Below, one piece after another: positions 18,950-26,683 of a DNA stretch of 64,000 nucleotides. Numbering within the stretch: position 1 is the stretch's first letter; each line of letters opens with the position of its first letter. The stretch comes from Bernardetia sp. (lineage in GTDB: Bacteria; Bacteroidota; Bacteroidia; Cytophagales; Bernardetiaceae): contig JAHDBD010000018.1 of NCBI GenBank assembly GCA_020630575.1, positions 1 to 64,000 on the forward strand. The letters run 5' to 3'. The notes beneath the pieces are model-generated. The model was not told the origin of the DNA and made no database searches. It worked only from the letters and a program-made list of their open reading frames with translations. The position numbers and the translations under genes are program-made.

Positions 18950-20086
18950 TTATTCCTCTTCTACTACTTCTGTGCGCTGCAATTTAAAAGTAAACTGTGT
19001 TCCTTCTCCTATTTTACTTTTGACACTAATTTTGGAATTATGTTTTTCAATAATATGTTTTACAATGGCAAGTCCTAAACCAGTTCCACCTTCTTGTTTC
19101 GAACGACTTTTTTCTATTCTATAAAAACGCTCAAAAATACGAACTAGATGTTCTGGTTCAATGCCATTTCCATCATCTTTGATAGATATTTTTAGGTTTT
19201 TGGTAGTTTGAGTGAGAGTTACAGTTACAGTTCCGTTTTCTTTTCCATATTTTATGGCATTGATAATTAAATTTATCAAAACCTGTCGGATACGATTATA
19301 ATCAGCATACACATAAACGCCTTCTTCGTACTGACTGACTAGTTTTAGTGTAACTCCACGTCTTTCAGCCTTATTTTCAAGCTGTTCGAAGACTTCCAAA
19401 ACTTGGTCTTGCATTTCATATTCCTCCAAACGCATCGTAATATCGCCAGATTCTATTTGAGAAAGTGTCAGCAAATCCTCCACCAAAGCAGCCAACGCCT
19501 TCAAACTACGTGCAGCTTTACCCAAAAAGGCATCACGTACATTTTCATCATCTACTGCACCATCAATAAGAGTAAGAATAAAACCTTGCGCCGAAAAAAT
19601 AGGCGTTTTAAGTTCATGAGAAACATCTGCAATAAATTCTCTTCGAAAAACTTCCATTCTACGAAGCTCGTCAATTTCTTTTTGTTTCTGTCCTGCATAC
19701 GCTGTAATTTCTTGATTTACTCTGCGAATAGGGTTTGCAGAAGGAAGAAGGTCAGAAGAAGGAGGAACAAATTTGAAATCTTTCTTTTTTATCTTTGATA
19801 GCTTACTATACACATTATTTATTTCCTTGAAAATAAGAAACTCAAAAGCAATATAGATTAAGATAAAAGAAGACGAAAATGAAACTAAAAAACAAACTGA
19901 TAAAGCCACCGAATTAACACTAGGAATTAGCGATAAAAAAGCACTCGTTACACTACTTACCAATAGAGAAAGTATAATGGCTACGGCTCTTGAGCTTACC
20001 AAAGAACGCTTGATAGCATTCATCAGCCTTTCATAAATGCTCTTATTTTTTTTTCCTTCTAACAAGGTTTTGCTTTTTATTATCAT
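18950..20086 (-). CDS. PhoR-like sensor histidine kinase
   Basis: Two-component sensor of 378 residues. Two membrane segments (about 33-55 and 58-86) with almost no periplasmic loop are followed by a linker, HisKA with the phospho-acceptor His157 in DVSHELKTP, and a HATPase domain with N box INLIINAIKYG, G1 DDGNGI, F box IFERFYRIEKSRSKQ and G2 GGTGLGLAI. The short loop suggests it senses the membrane or a partner protein. The response regulator lies 36 bp upstream on the same strand, so they form an operon. The signal is unknown; PhoR is only the nearest family type. Confidence 0.93.
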   Translation of the reverse strand: MIIKSKTLLEGKKNKSIYERLMNAIKRSLVSSRAVAIILSLLVSSVTSAFLSLIPSVNSVALSVCFLVSFSSSFILIYIAFEFLIFKEINNVYSKLSKIKKKDFKFVPPSSDLLPSANPIRRVNQEITAYAGQKQKEIDELRRMEVFRREFIADVSHELKTPIFSAQGFILTLIDGAVDDENVRDAFLGKAARSLKALAALVEDLLTLSQIESGDITMRLEEYEMQDQVLEVFEQLENKAERRGVTLKLVSQYEEGVYVYADYNRIRQVLINLIINAIKYGKENGTVTVTLTQTTKNLKISIKDDGNGIEPEHLVRIFERFYRIEKSRSKQEGGTGLGLAIVKHIIEKHNSKISVKSKIGEGTQFTFKLQRTEVVEEE

Positions 20087-20122
20087 TTAGTTATGATAAA
20101 TTCTTAAATACATTGATTTTTT

Positions 20123-20821
20123 CTACATCTCATCAAGTGACATAAATTTATATCCGACTCCTTTTACAGTTTTGATATAATTATCTCCAATTTTTTCTCT
20201 GATTCTACGGATATGAACATCAACAGTACGAGCCAAAACATACACATCTTGTCCCCAAATATTTTTCAATAAATCTTCCCGATTATATACTTTATTTGGA
20301 CTTTGAGCTAAGAAATAAATTAGTTCAAACTCTTTTTTAGGAAGTGCAATCAGTTCACCATCTTTCTGTAAGGTATAACTTGTTTTATCAATATACAAAT
20401 CCGAAATTTCAATTACTTCGTGAGATTGTGTCTGCTGCTTTTTAAACTCTCTACGGAAAAGTGCATTAATACGGCTCATCAGCGCACGAGGTTTAATAGG
20501 TTTGTTCAAATAATCATCTGCTCCAACATCAAAAGCTGCTACTTCTGAATATTCTTCAGCACGAGCTGTCAAGAAAATGATATAAGAATCTATCATATCA
20601 GGCATTTCACGAAGCAAACGACAAGTTTCTACTCCATCCATTTTGGGCATCATGATGTCCAAAAGAATGAGTTCAGGTTTAAAAAACTCAGCTTTTTTTA
20701 TAGCTTCTTCGCCATTGGAAGCGACCTCTACTTCATATCCTTCACGTTCCAAATTGTATTTGAGCAAATCCAAAATATCGGGTTCATCATCTACGACAAG
20801 TACACGGTTGTTATTCTGCAT
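20123..20821 (-). CDS. PhoB/OmpR-family response regulator
   Basis: DNA-binding partner of the kinase downstream. Start at MQNNNRVLVVDDEPDI (20819-20821), giving 232 residues. The upstream in-frame extension is not typical of the family. The receiver domain has the acidic pair DDE (11-13), phospho-acceptor D55 in LLDIMMPKMDG and Lys in LNKPIKPR. The C-terminal winged helix ends with the OmpR-type TVDVHIRRIREKIGDNYIKTVKGVGYKF. Phosphorylation should control promoter binding. Confidence 0.94.
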   Translation of the reverse strand: MQNNNRVLVVDDEPDILDLLKYNLEREGYEVEVASNGEEAIKKAEFFKPELILLDIMMPKMDGVETCRLLREMPDMIDSYIIFLTARAEEYSEVAAFDVGADDYLNKPIKPRALMSRINALFRREFKKQQTQSHEVIEISDLYIDKTSYTLQKDGELIALPKKEFELIYFLAQSPNKVYNREDLLKNIWGQDVYVLARTVDVHIRRIREKIGDNYIKTVKGVGYKFMSLDEM

Positions 20822-21040
20822 GAGAATGGGGTATTTTTTTGATTGATAGAAGTAAAAATAGCATGTGTAAACTTTTATACGTCTTAAAGTTTGTATAAAA
20901 CTATACAAAAATGCCTCTATTCTTTTAGTTTTGCAAAAATAAAGTTAATTAGGCAGTTTTCTATCAACAAATAAATAAACTTATTATGAATTTTTGAAAT
21001 ATTTGTTTTTGATAGATTAACATCAGAGAAATATAGAAAC

Positions 21041-21076
21041 AAAAAAAACCATTTTAGAAACTAATCTAAAATGGTT
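21041..21076 (-). terminator. Terminator just outside the left island end, probably the former tRNA-Met terminator
   Basis: AACCATTTTAGA (21047-21058) pairs with TCTAAAATGGTT (21065-21076) and is followed by a T8 run on the minus strand. It faces transcripts coming from the right. Before the island inserted, that would have been the initiator tRNA-Met transcript, whose 3' end is copied at 21095-21111. Confidence 0.7.
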
Positions 21077-21094
21077 GATGTCAATTTAATGACT

Positions 21095-21111
21095 TAGTAG
21101 CGAGAACAGGA
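21095..21111. repeat. attL, 17-bp copy of the tRNA-Met 3' end
   Basis: TAGTAGCGAGAACAGGA is identical to 37466-37482, which overlaps the 3' end of the intact initiator tRNA gene. The bases that follow (TTAAACCC) no longer match the T arm perfectly. This marks the left boundary of the integrated element. Confidence 0.85.
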
Positions 21112-21128
21112 TTAAACCCAAAAACACT

Positions 21129-21162
21129 AAAAACACGCATACAAGCACGTAAGCGTGTTTTT
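21129..21162. terminator. Bidirectional terminator inside the left island end
   Basis: AAAAACACGC (21129-21138) pairs with GCGTGTTTTT (21153-21162). T runs occur on both strands. It would end the minus-strand XRE repressor transcript whose gene stops at 21291. Confidence 0.6.
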
Positions 21163-21290
21163 TTGTTAGACGTAAGTTTGACGACTGCATAAAAAGGGCG
21201 TTTAGAGTGCGTAAATGGCTATTTTTTGGCGACAACATAATAAAAAAAATGCCTTCGCTGATTGTATTTTTTTTAGAAAACAAGGAAAGA

Positions 21291-21857
21291 TTATTGATTT
21301 TTAGAGCTATTTTTTAGCTGTTCTTCTAGCATTTTTATTTTGTCTTCCAGTAGAGAAATGACCTTGTCTTTACTTTTTATCGTTTCTCTTAATACTGATT
21401 TTTCTTTTGCATGGAGTTTTGATAATGCCTTTCTCTCTCTTAAATTCTCTAATCGTAGTGATTCTAAATCTTCATTCACATACTCACTACTAGGGTCATA
21501 ATCCTCACTATTTTTACTAGCTTTTTCTCCTTCTTTTAGGATTTCCATATAATCCACTCCCAATGCTTTGGCGATGTCTTTTACCCTACCTAATGTCATT
21601 ACAGAGAAACCCCTCTCTATTTTACTGTATCCATTTTGACTTATAGACAATCTTTCTGCAACCTCTTTTTGAGTTAAGTTTTTTGACACTCTTATTTGTC
21701 TAATAACATCATTAATTATCGGAGTATTTTGACCTTCAACCTTCCTGCCTCTAGTCATACGAGCTTTCTCATTTTTCTTGTGTTTTCTATTTTCTTTTGC
21801 CAAAGTATAAGCATCTTGTAAAATTTTTTTTGGATTAATCTTGTCCTCATTTTTCAT
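21291..21857 (-). CDS. XRE-family transcriptional regulator with C-terminal coiled coil
   Basis: A 188-residue protein. A basic N-terminal region (about 20-40) is followed by an XRE/Cro-type HTH (51-107: VIRQIRVSKNLTQKEVAERLSISQNGYSKIERG). The C-terminal charged helix (about 125-185) looks like a coiled coil for oligomerisation. It is transcribed divergently from the replication genes, the usual place for the master repressor of a mobile element. It probably represses the 21858-22080 promoters; what relieves it is not visible. Confidence 0.88.
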   Translation of the reverse strand: MKNEDKINPKKILQDAYTLAKENRKHKKNEKARMTRGRKVEGQNTPIINDVIRQIRVSKNLTQKEVAERLSISQNGYSKIERGFSVMTLGRVKDIAKALGVDYMEILKEGEKASKNSEDYDPSSEYVNEDLESLRLENLRERKALSKLHAKEKSVLRETIKSKDKVISLLEDKIKMLEEQLKNSSKNQ

Positions 21858-22080
21858 AGTATTTTTTTGTTTTTGCTAAATGTTTTACAAATAAAATGAA
21901 ATTTATTGTCATTAAAAAAAACAACTATTAGCGATAATAAAATAAACTATTATAGACACTTATATTCACTAATAAACGTTAAACAAAACCTTATTGTCCA
22001 TAAAATAATAACTTATTAAAAAATATTCCATATCATTGTATCAGAAACAAACATTAATCTTTCGAAAAACCACTTCAATT
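21858..22080. promoter_or_regulatory. Divergent control region with a candidate operator
   Basis: A 223-bp A/T-rich gap between the XRE repressor (minus) and the Cro-like gene (plus). TATTA (21926-21930) and TAATA (21935-21939) form a short symmetric site around GCGA, a plausible operator half-site pair. Related TATTATAG and CTAATAA strings follow within 50 bp. This is inference from position. Confidence 0.35.
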
Positions 22081-22401
22081 ATGCCAGTAATATCAAATCG
22101 CTTAGAAGCTATTATAACAGATTATGAAAACAGAATAAAAACCAATTTTAAACCTACTAGAGATTTTTTCAAACATATTGGAATAGGTCATAGAAGGTTC
22201 TATCAATTAATAAGAAATGAGGTAAGTCTTACCTTTTCTGAAATGCACAGCCTAGCTAAATTTTTCAATGTTCATATTTTTGAACTACACGAATGTACTA
22301 CTAAGTACCTATCAAATGACCTTAAAAATTCAGTCTCAAAAGAAACCACTAGACAAAAAGAGCCTGACTATGTAGAACGCTTAGGTCTAACCAAGTCTTG
22401 A
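22081..22401 (+). CDS. Small Cro-like HTH protein
   Basis: A 106-residue protein starting at MPVISNRLEAI; an upstream TTG (22036) is in frame but unlikely. The segment FFKHIGIGHRRFYQLIRNEVSLTFSEMHSLAKFFNVHIFEL resembles the XRE/Cro HTH in which a second helix pair recognises DNA. It is the first gene of the plus-strand module, facing the XRE repressor, so it may act as an anti-repressor or early regulator. No closer family is recognised. Confidence 0.7.
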   Translation: MPVISNRLEAIITDYENRIKTNFKPTRDFFKHIGIGHRRFYQLIRNEVSLTFSEMHSLAKFFNVHIFELHECTTKYLSNDLKNSVSKETTRQKEPDYVERLGLTKS

Positions 22402-22455
22402 AAAGAAAAAATATTTATTCACAATTAAATCAAATATCCTCAAACACTCATTTAG

Positions 22456-22483
22456 TGCTATTTATGTTACAGCATAAATAGCA
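22456..22483 (+). repeat. Intergenic hairpin with TTACAG loop (copy 1)
   Basis: TGCTATTTATG (22456-22466) and CATAAATAGCA (22473-22483) form a perfect 11-bp stem around the loop TTACAG. It lies between the Cro-like gene and the small membrane protein gene. A TCCTCAAACA motif precedes it at 22437. Confidence 0.8.
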
Positions 22484-22513
22484 TTTTATATCACAAAATA
22501 CATTTTTGAAATT

Positions 22514-22675
22514 ATGAAACACCTTAAACGCCTTTCTATCATTTTCCTATTTCTGTACGTGATTTACGCAATACAGAACACACAACTAAATGTTTTTGAA
22601 TGGTCTGAAACTGTTCGTATTGATTTTACTTTATGGTTCTTTATTGGAGGTTTAGTAGCCTATTTTCTTGACTAA
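22514..22675 (+). CDS. Small two-segment membrane protein
   Basis: A 53-residue frame. A basic start (MKHLKRLS) leads into a hydrophobic segment (about 8-20) and a polar middle (NTQLNVFEWSETVRID). A second hydrophobic segment (about 38-52) ends in FLD. The layout resembles LapA-like or phage small membrane proteins, but no family is claimed. It sits in the plus-strand module 30 bp after the hairpin and is preceded by an A-rich leader with AATT directly before the ATG. Confidence 0.55.
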   Translation: MKHLKRLSIIFLFLYVIYAIQNTQLNVFEWSETVRIDFTLWFFIGGLVAYFLD

Positions 22676-22870
22676 AACCTAAGTAAGAAATTATACTAAA
22701 AAGAACTACCTAAAAAATAGCTACTTTTTAGAATATGCCTTTAAGATAGTTTAAACGCATTTTTTGAATTTTGTCATGCGTTCAGCTCGTGCTGCTCCTG
22801 TTCTCATCAAAATTTTTTCCTTGTGTAAGAAATTATCAAAATTGTTTAATTAATCCTCAAACATCTATAC

Positions 22871-22930
22871 GGTTTCCTTCTACAAAATGACTTTGAAAAG
22901 TTACAGCTTTCTAAGTGATTGAAGGAAACC
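22871..22930 (+). repeat. Long imperfect hairpin with TTACAG loop (copy 2)
   Basis: GGTTTCCTTC (22871-22880) pairs with GAAGGAAACC (22921-22930). Inner pairs ACTT/AAGT and GAAA(A)G/CTTTC close on the loop TTACAG (22901-22906). It lies 30 bp before the start codon of the next gene. AATCCTCAAACAT (22852) precedes it and AATCTTCAAACAT (22938) follows. Confidence 0.65.
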
Positions 22931-22959
22931 ATTTATTAATCTTCAAACATCAATTAATT

Positions 22960-23346
22960 ATGACACTACCTTCATCAGAAACAGTTATTGAAGCTGCACT
23001 TTTAGCAAACACATATAGAGAGTTACAAGCTATTTGTATTGGTTATAAAGACAATGATACAGAGTTATTTGACTACTATAATTCCTTTTTAGAATGGTTT
23101 GATTTAAAGTATGAGTTTCTACGTGCAGAAGCATTAATAATGATTGAGTTGCAGAATGAAATTTGGGATTTAGATAGAACAAAACGAGAGGAGAGAATGG
23201 CAGAATATGAAAAAACTACTCCAGTAGAAGTAGAATTTACAGAACAGTCAAAAGCAACGGAGTACAAACAACCTTTCGAAAGAGTGCTTGACTTCAAAAT
23301 TTTTGGTTTTAGAATCTACTTTTTCTTGGAGATAGCAAAAGTATAG
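22960..23346 (+). CDS. Unknown acidic helical protein of the element
   Basis: A 128-residue frame starting at MTLPSSETVIEAA (22960); the earlier in-frame codon at 22915 lies inside the hairpin. The protein is mainly helical and acidic (ELFDYYNSFLEWFDLKYEFLRAEALIMIELQNEIWDLDRTKREERMAEYEK) and ends in a hydrophobic, aromatic stretch (DFKIFGFRIYFFLEIAKV). No known domain is recognised. It lies between regulators and the helicase gene, so an accessory role in replication or regulation is possible but not shown. Confidence 0.6.
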   Translation: MTLPSSETVIEAALLANTYRELQAICIGYKDNDTELFDYYNSFLEWFDLKYEFLRAEALIMIELQNEIWDLDRTKREERMAEYEKTTPVEVEFTEQSKATEYKQPFERVLDFKIFGFRIYFFLEIAKV

Positions 23347-23354
23347 ACACAAAA

Positions 23355-23385
23355 TAACCGTATGACTTACTCAATCATACGGTTA
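23355..23385 (+). terminator. 11-bp hairpin downstream of the unknown gene
   Basis: TAACCGTATGA (23355-23365) pairs exactly with TCATACGGTTA (23375-23385) around a 9-base loop. It starts 9 bp past the stop codon. There is no T run, so it may be an mRNA processing or attenuating structure rather than a strong terminator. Its loop is not TTACAG. Confidence 0.5.
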
Positions 23386-23493
23386 TAAAGTCTGAAACAC
23401 TTACTCCTAAGTATTTCAGTTAATTAAATCCCAGCTAAATTTTAATTGGTGCAACCCATCGCATTTACAAATTAAATTCAACGGAATAAAGTT

Positions 23494-25182
23494 ATGGATA
23501 ATCAGTTAGATAACGAAATGAAAAGCAAAAAAGTTGTCCCACGAAATAATGGAACAGAAAAGGACACTACAAAAAAGAGTGTCCAAAATGGCAAGAAAGT
23601 GCCTAGAACCCCTAGAAAACAGACTAATAAAACTACTACACCACGCAAAATAATTGCTAAGAAAGTAGTAAAAGACGAAAAAAGACAAATTGAGTTTTAT
23701 AAAATTGATACCGATAGGGACGGAATTTTCAAAGGCTTTACTATCAAATTAGTTGAGTTATTAGAGTTCATCAAAAGTTTGGGTTTTTATCGTTACGACT
23801 TAGAAAATGGCGTTTCGATGTTTGTTCATGTAAATGAAAAAATAGTAAGAATTGTACAACAACAGGAAATTACAGATACATTGATTAGTGAAATAAAAAA
23901 ATCAAAGGCGTGTAGTGAAGTAAGTACCAAAGGCATCATTGAAAAGATTTACGGCAATTTTGGACGTTATACAGGTAGAAACTTCTACGAAAGACTGACT
24001 ACTGATAAACCTTTTGAGTTTGTCCAAGATACTCAAAAAGAAGCCTTTTTTTGTTTTAAGAATGGTATTGTCGTTTCTACTCCCCAAGGTTACACATTAA
24101 AACCTTACTCAAAATTTGAAAAACACGTATGGAAGGAGCAAATCAAAGAAAATGATTTTGTTCTACTTCAAGATACGCTTGATTTACTCCAAAACGCAGA
24201 AAAAGCAAAAGAGATTGAAGTACCCTTTATTTATGAGTACGGCAATTTTGCACGTTATTGTTTCCTTTTGGCAGGTACTACTGAACGTTTTTTTAGTCTT
24301 TGTTCTCTATTAGGCTATATTATTCACGACTTCACAGACTATAAATTAAAGGCTATTGTTCTTACTGATAGTTCGCTTTCAAAACGTGGAGAAGCTAATG
24401 GACGTAGTGGAAAGTCATTATTATTCAAGTCTTTAGGCTATATCCGTAACATAGTGCATATTTTGGGAAAAGATTTTGATCCGACAAGCAAACACAAATA
24501 CGATAAAGCCAAGCCGAATAGCCAAGTCATATTTATTGATGATTTGAAGCGAAAATTTGATGTAGAAGATTTGTTCAATGACATTACTGAAGGCGTTACG
24601 ATTGATGCCAAGAATCAACAGCCATACAAGCTCCAAACAAAAATAATAGCTACTACTAATAATCCTTTGAGAATTGAAGGAGGTAGCGCAAAAGACAGAT
24701 TTTCAGAGTTTGAAACAACACCATTTTTTAATAAAAATCATACTCCAGAGAAAGAATTTAATCAATGGTTCTTCAGAGATTGGGACAGTACCGAATGGAA
24801 CAAGTATTATAATTTTATGCTTTTCTGTACTTCTTATTTTCTCAAGAATGGATTACAAGAAGCTACTACAATCAACTTAGAACTACGGAAATTGGTAGAA
24901 CAGACACAGGAAGAAATCGTAACATTTTTTGATGATATGATTAAAGATGGTTCGTTCACAGGAAAGCAAAATAAAAAAGAGTTATTCAATCAATTTAGAG
25001 AGCGTTTTAGTGATTTTCAATATACTTTGAAGCAAAGGACTTTTACTAATTATGTTCGTAAGTATTGCGAGTTATCGCCTTTGTACAAAGAGTTCTATCA
25101 TCCTTTTGATAGTGATAGAAATGAAATGAGAGGAAACGAAGGAGATTATTTTGAGTTTTTCCAACTTGAAAAGACTGAATAA
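23494..25182 (+). CDS. SF3/D5-type replicative helicase of the element
   Basis: A 562-residue protein with a long basic, low-complexity N-terminus (about 1-65). The C-terminal half holds an SF3/AAA+-like ATPase: Walker A ANGRSGKSLL (301-310), Walker B VIFIDD (345-350) and a motif-C-like KIIATTNN (383-390) with basic SAKDRF further on. Such proteins unwind the origin of plasmids, phages and satellites. It directly precedes the iteron region (25227-25608), and the Toprim primase-like gene follows it, which together form a replication module. No separate primase active site is visible in its N-terminal half. Confidence 0.83.
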   Translation: MDNQLDNEMKSKKVVPRNNGTEKDTTKKSVQNGKKVPRTPRKQTNKTTTPRKIIAKKVVKDEKRQIEFYKIDTDRDGIFKGFTIKLVELLEFIKSLGFYRYDLENGVSMFVHVNEKIVRIVQQQEITDTLISEIKKSKACSEVSTKGIIEKIYGNFGRYTGRNFYERLTTDKPFEFVQDTQKEAFFCFKNGIVVSTPQGYTLKPYSKFEKHVWKEQIKENDFVLLQDTLDLLQNAEKAKEIEVPFIYEYGNFARYCFLLAGTTERFFSLCSLLGYIIHDFTDYKLKAIVLTDSSLSKRGEANGRSGKSLLFKSLGYIRNIVHILGKDFDPTSKHKYDKAKPNSQVIFIDDLKRKFDVEDLFNDITEGVTIDAKNQQPYKLQTKIIATTNNPLRIEGGSAKDRFSEFETTPFFNKNHTPEKEFNQWFFRDWDSTEWNKYYNFMLFCTSYFLKNGLQEATTINLELRKLVEQTQEEIVTFFDDMIKDGSFTGKQNKKELFNQFRERFSDFQYTLKQRTFTNYVRKYCELSPLYKEFYHPFDSDRNEMRGNEGDYFEFFQLEKTE

Positions 25183-25226
25183 TAATCGTGTACCTTTTCA
25201 CACACTTGTTAATACAAAGATAGAGA

Positions 25227-25608
25227 GGGGGTATTTTTTTTAAGTTTCTTATGTAGTTATGTTGTGATATGCCTTAATAGTATCTTAAACGTTGTTTTTG
25301 CACAACATAGTGTTTTTTCCTTATGTTGTGATATTTCATAAGTTATTGATTTACAGTTAGTTATAGTTTTTTGTTATGTAGTGGCTTATGTTGTGATTTT
25401 TCAGCTTGAAGTCTTGCACTACATAACTTTCAAAAAGTCAATTTTACTATGTTGTGGTTAGTTGATTGATTTACAGTTACTTACAAAATACCACAACATA
25501 GCGTTTTTTTCTTATGTAGTGGTAAAAACGTTGTTTAAGGTGTCATTAAGCTAGTTTTTGATGCTACCACAACATAACTACATAAGAAAACCCAGTTATT
25601 ATACCCCC
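25227..25608. other. Candidate replication origin: symmetric iteron region of the element
   Basis: A 382-bp non-coding region between the helicase and Toprim genes. The 9-mer TATGTTGTG or TATGTAGTG occurs on the plus strand at 25258, 25322, 25375, 25387, 25448 and 25513, and on the minus strand at 25301, 25417, 25492 and 25568. A 22-bp perfect inverted repeat (25245-25266 and 25568-25589) bounds the set, and GGGGGTAT (25227) with ATACCCCC (25601) lies outside that. GATTTACAGTTA recurs at 25348 and 25468. This is the pattern of initiator-bound iterons. The region 25183-25226 and 25609-25701 shows nothing else. Confidence 0.75.
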
Positions 25609-25701
25609 ACTATGTTTTCAAAGAATTTACATTTTTTGAGACGAGTAAGGAAATTAGGTTTTGAAAAGAAAAAATAAAATAATCAAGAACAAATACAAAA
25701 A

Positions 25702-26622
25702 ATGAAACAATTTAGTCAAGAACAAATACAGAAAGTCAATCAGATTGATTTGAGAGCTATTTTACAACATTTTGGCATTCGTCAATTAAAAGGACGTAAG
25801 TTTGAAAATCCATTCAGAATAGACGATACACCTAGTTTTTCAGTCTTTTGGAGTGATAAAAAAGGAATATGGTTAGCTAGTGATTTAGGTAGAGACAAAA
25901 CGTGGAATGTATTAGAGTTTGTCAGAGAGTATGGGAAAAAGAGTTTTGTAGAAGCCATGTATTTTCTACTGGAGTTTGATGGAGCATACACACAAACAAA
26001 TTCTTTTTTCTTTTCAAAACCTGCTATTTTGCCTTTACCAAACCATACGGAAGCGACAGCAAAACAGAAAAATGCCCTCAACTACTACTTAAAACAAGAT
26101 AGAAAAATCAGTCCAACACTAGCTGAAAAATATCTTCAGTATAGACAATATGAAAAAGATGGAAAGACATATTATGGTCTATTCTTTCCTAATAATTCAG
26201 ATGGTTTTGTATTCCGAAATAAAGCACTAGAGAAACCAATAATGTTGGGTAAAGGAGATATTTCTACAATAGAACCTACTGACAGCGATAAATGGGGAGA
26301 GTGGAAGTGTTACTCTGAATGGTTACTCTTTGAGGGTTTCATAGACTTTTTTTCTTTGCTCACAATCAAAGGCAAACAGCCAAAAGCAAATAGTTTGATA
26401 CTCAACTCAACCAAACGTATCAAAAGAGCCATAGACTACCTAAAAAATGCCGAAGTAAAGCCTACAAAATTATATTGCTTCTTTGATAATGATGATGGTG
26501 GAAGGGCTGCATTTAGCAAACTAAAAAGTGAGCTAACAGGAATAGAAATTATTGATAAATCTGTCCTATATAAAGAAGATAATGACCTTAATGATTTTCT
26601 CACTAAAAACAAAAAATGGTAG
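25702..26622 (+). CDS. Toprim primase-like protein lacking the zinc ligands
   Basis: A 306-residue protein related to the front and Toprim parts of DnaG-type primases. The N-terminus (FENPFRIDDTPSFSVFW, 34-50) aligns with the CHC2 zinc finger pattern C-P-F-H...TPSF, but Cys and His are replaced by Asn and Arg. The Toprim fold follows, with the acidic LLFEGFIDFFSL (about 208-219) and the DxD-type motif YCFFDNDDGG (about 256-265). It probably works with the SF3 helicase at the neighbouring iteron origin. Its stop codon lies inside the TTACAG hairpin at 26617-26640. Confidence 0.8.
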   Translation: MKQFSQEQIQKVNQIDLRAILQHFGIRQLKGRKFENPFRIDDTPSFSVFWSDKKGIWLASDLGRDKTWNVLEFVREYGKKSFVEAMYFLLEFDGAYTQTNSFFFSKPAILPLPNHTEATAKQKNALNYYLKQDRKISPTLAEKYLQYRQYEKDGKTYYGLFFPNNSDGFVFRNKALEKPIMLGKGDISTIEPTDSDKWGEWKCYSEWLLFEGFIDFFSLLTIKGKQPKANSLILNSTKRIKRAIDYLKNAEVKPTKLYCFFDNDDGGRAAFSKLKSELTGIEIIDKSVLYKEDNDLNDFLTKNKKW

Positions 26623-26640
26623 GAGTTACAGCTCCTACCA
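26617..26640 (+). repeat. Intergenic hairpin with TTACAG loop (copy 3)
   Basis: TGGTAGGAG (26617-26625) pairs exactly with CTCCTACCA (26632-26640) around TTACAG. The TAG stop codon of the Toprim gene (26620-26622) is part of the stem. The next gene starts 44 bp further on. Confidence 0.8.
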
Positions 26641-26683
26641 AACATCACAATTAAATCAGTTTTTAACCAAACCCTCATTAACT

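Noticed and set aside
21086..21283. 65-codon minus-strand frame with a hydrophobic end
   Set aside because: It runs through a terminator hairpin and attL, so it depends on the junction sequence; its composition looks accidental.
25250..25590. Possible CRISPR array in the iteron region
   Set aside because: Repeats are 9-10 bases, occur on both strands and have unequal spacing; no cas genes are near.
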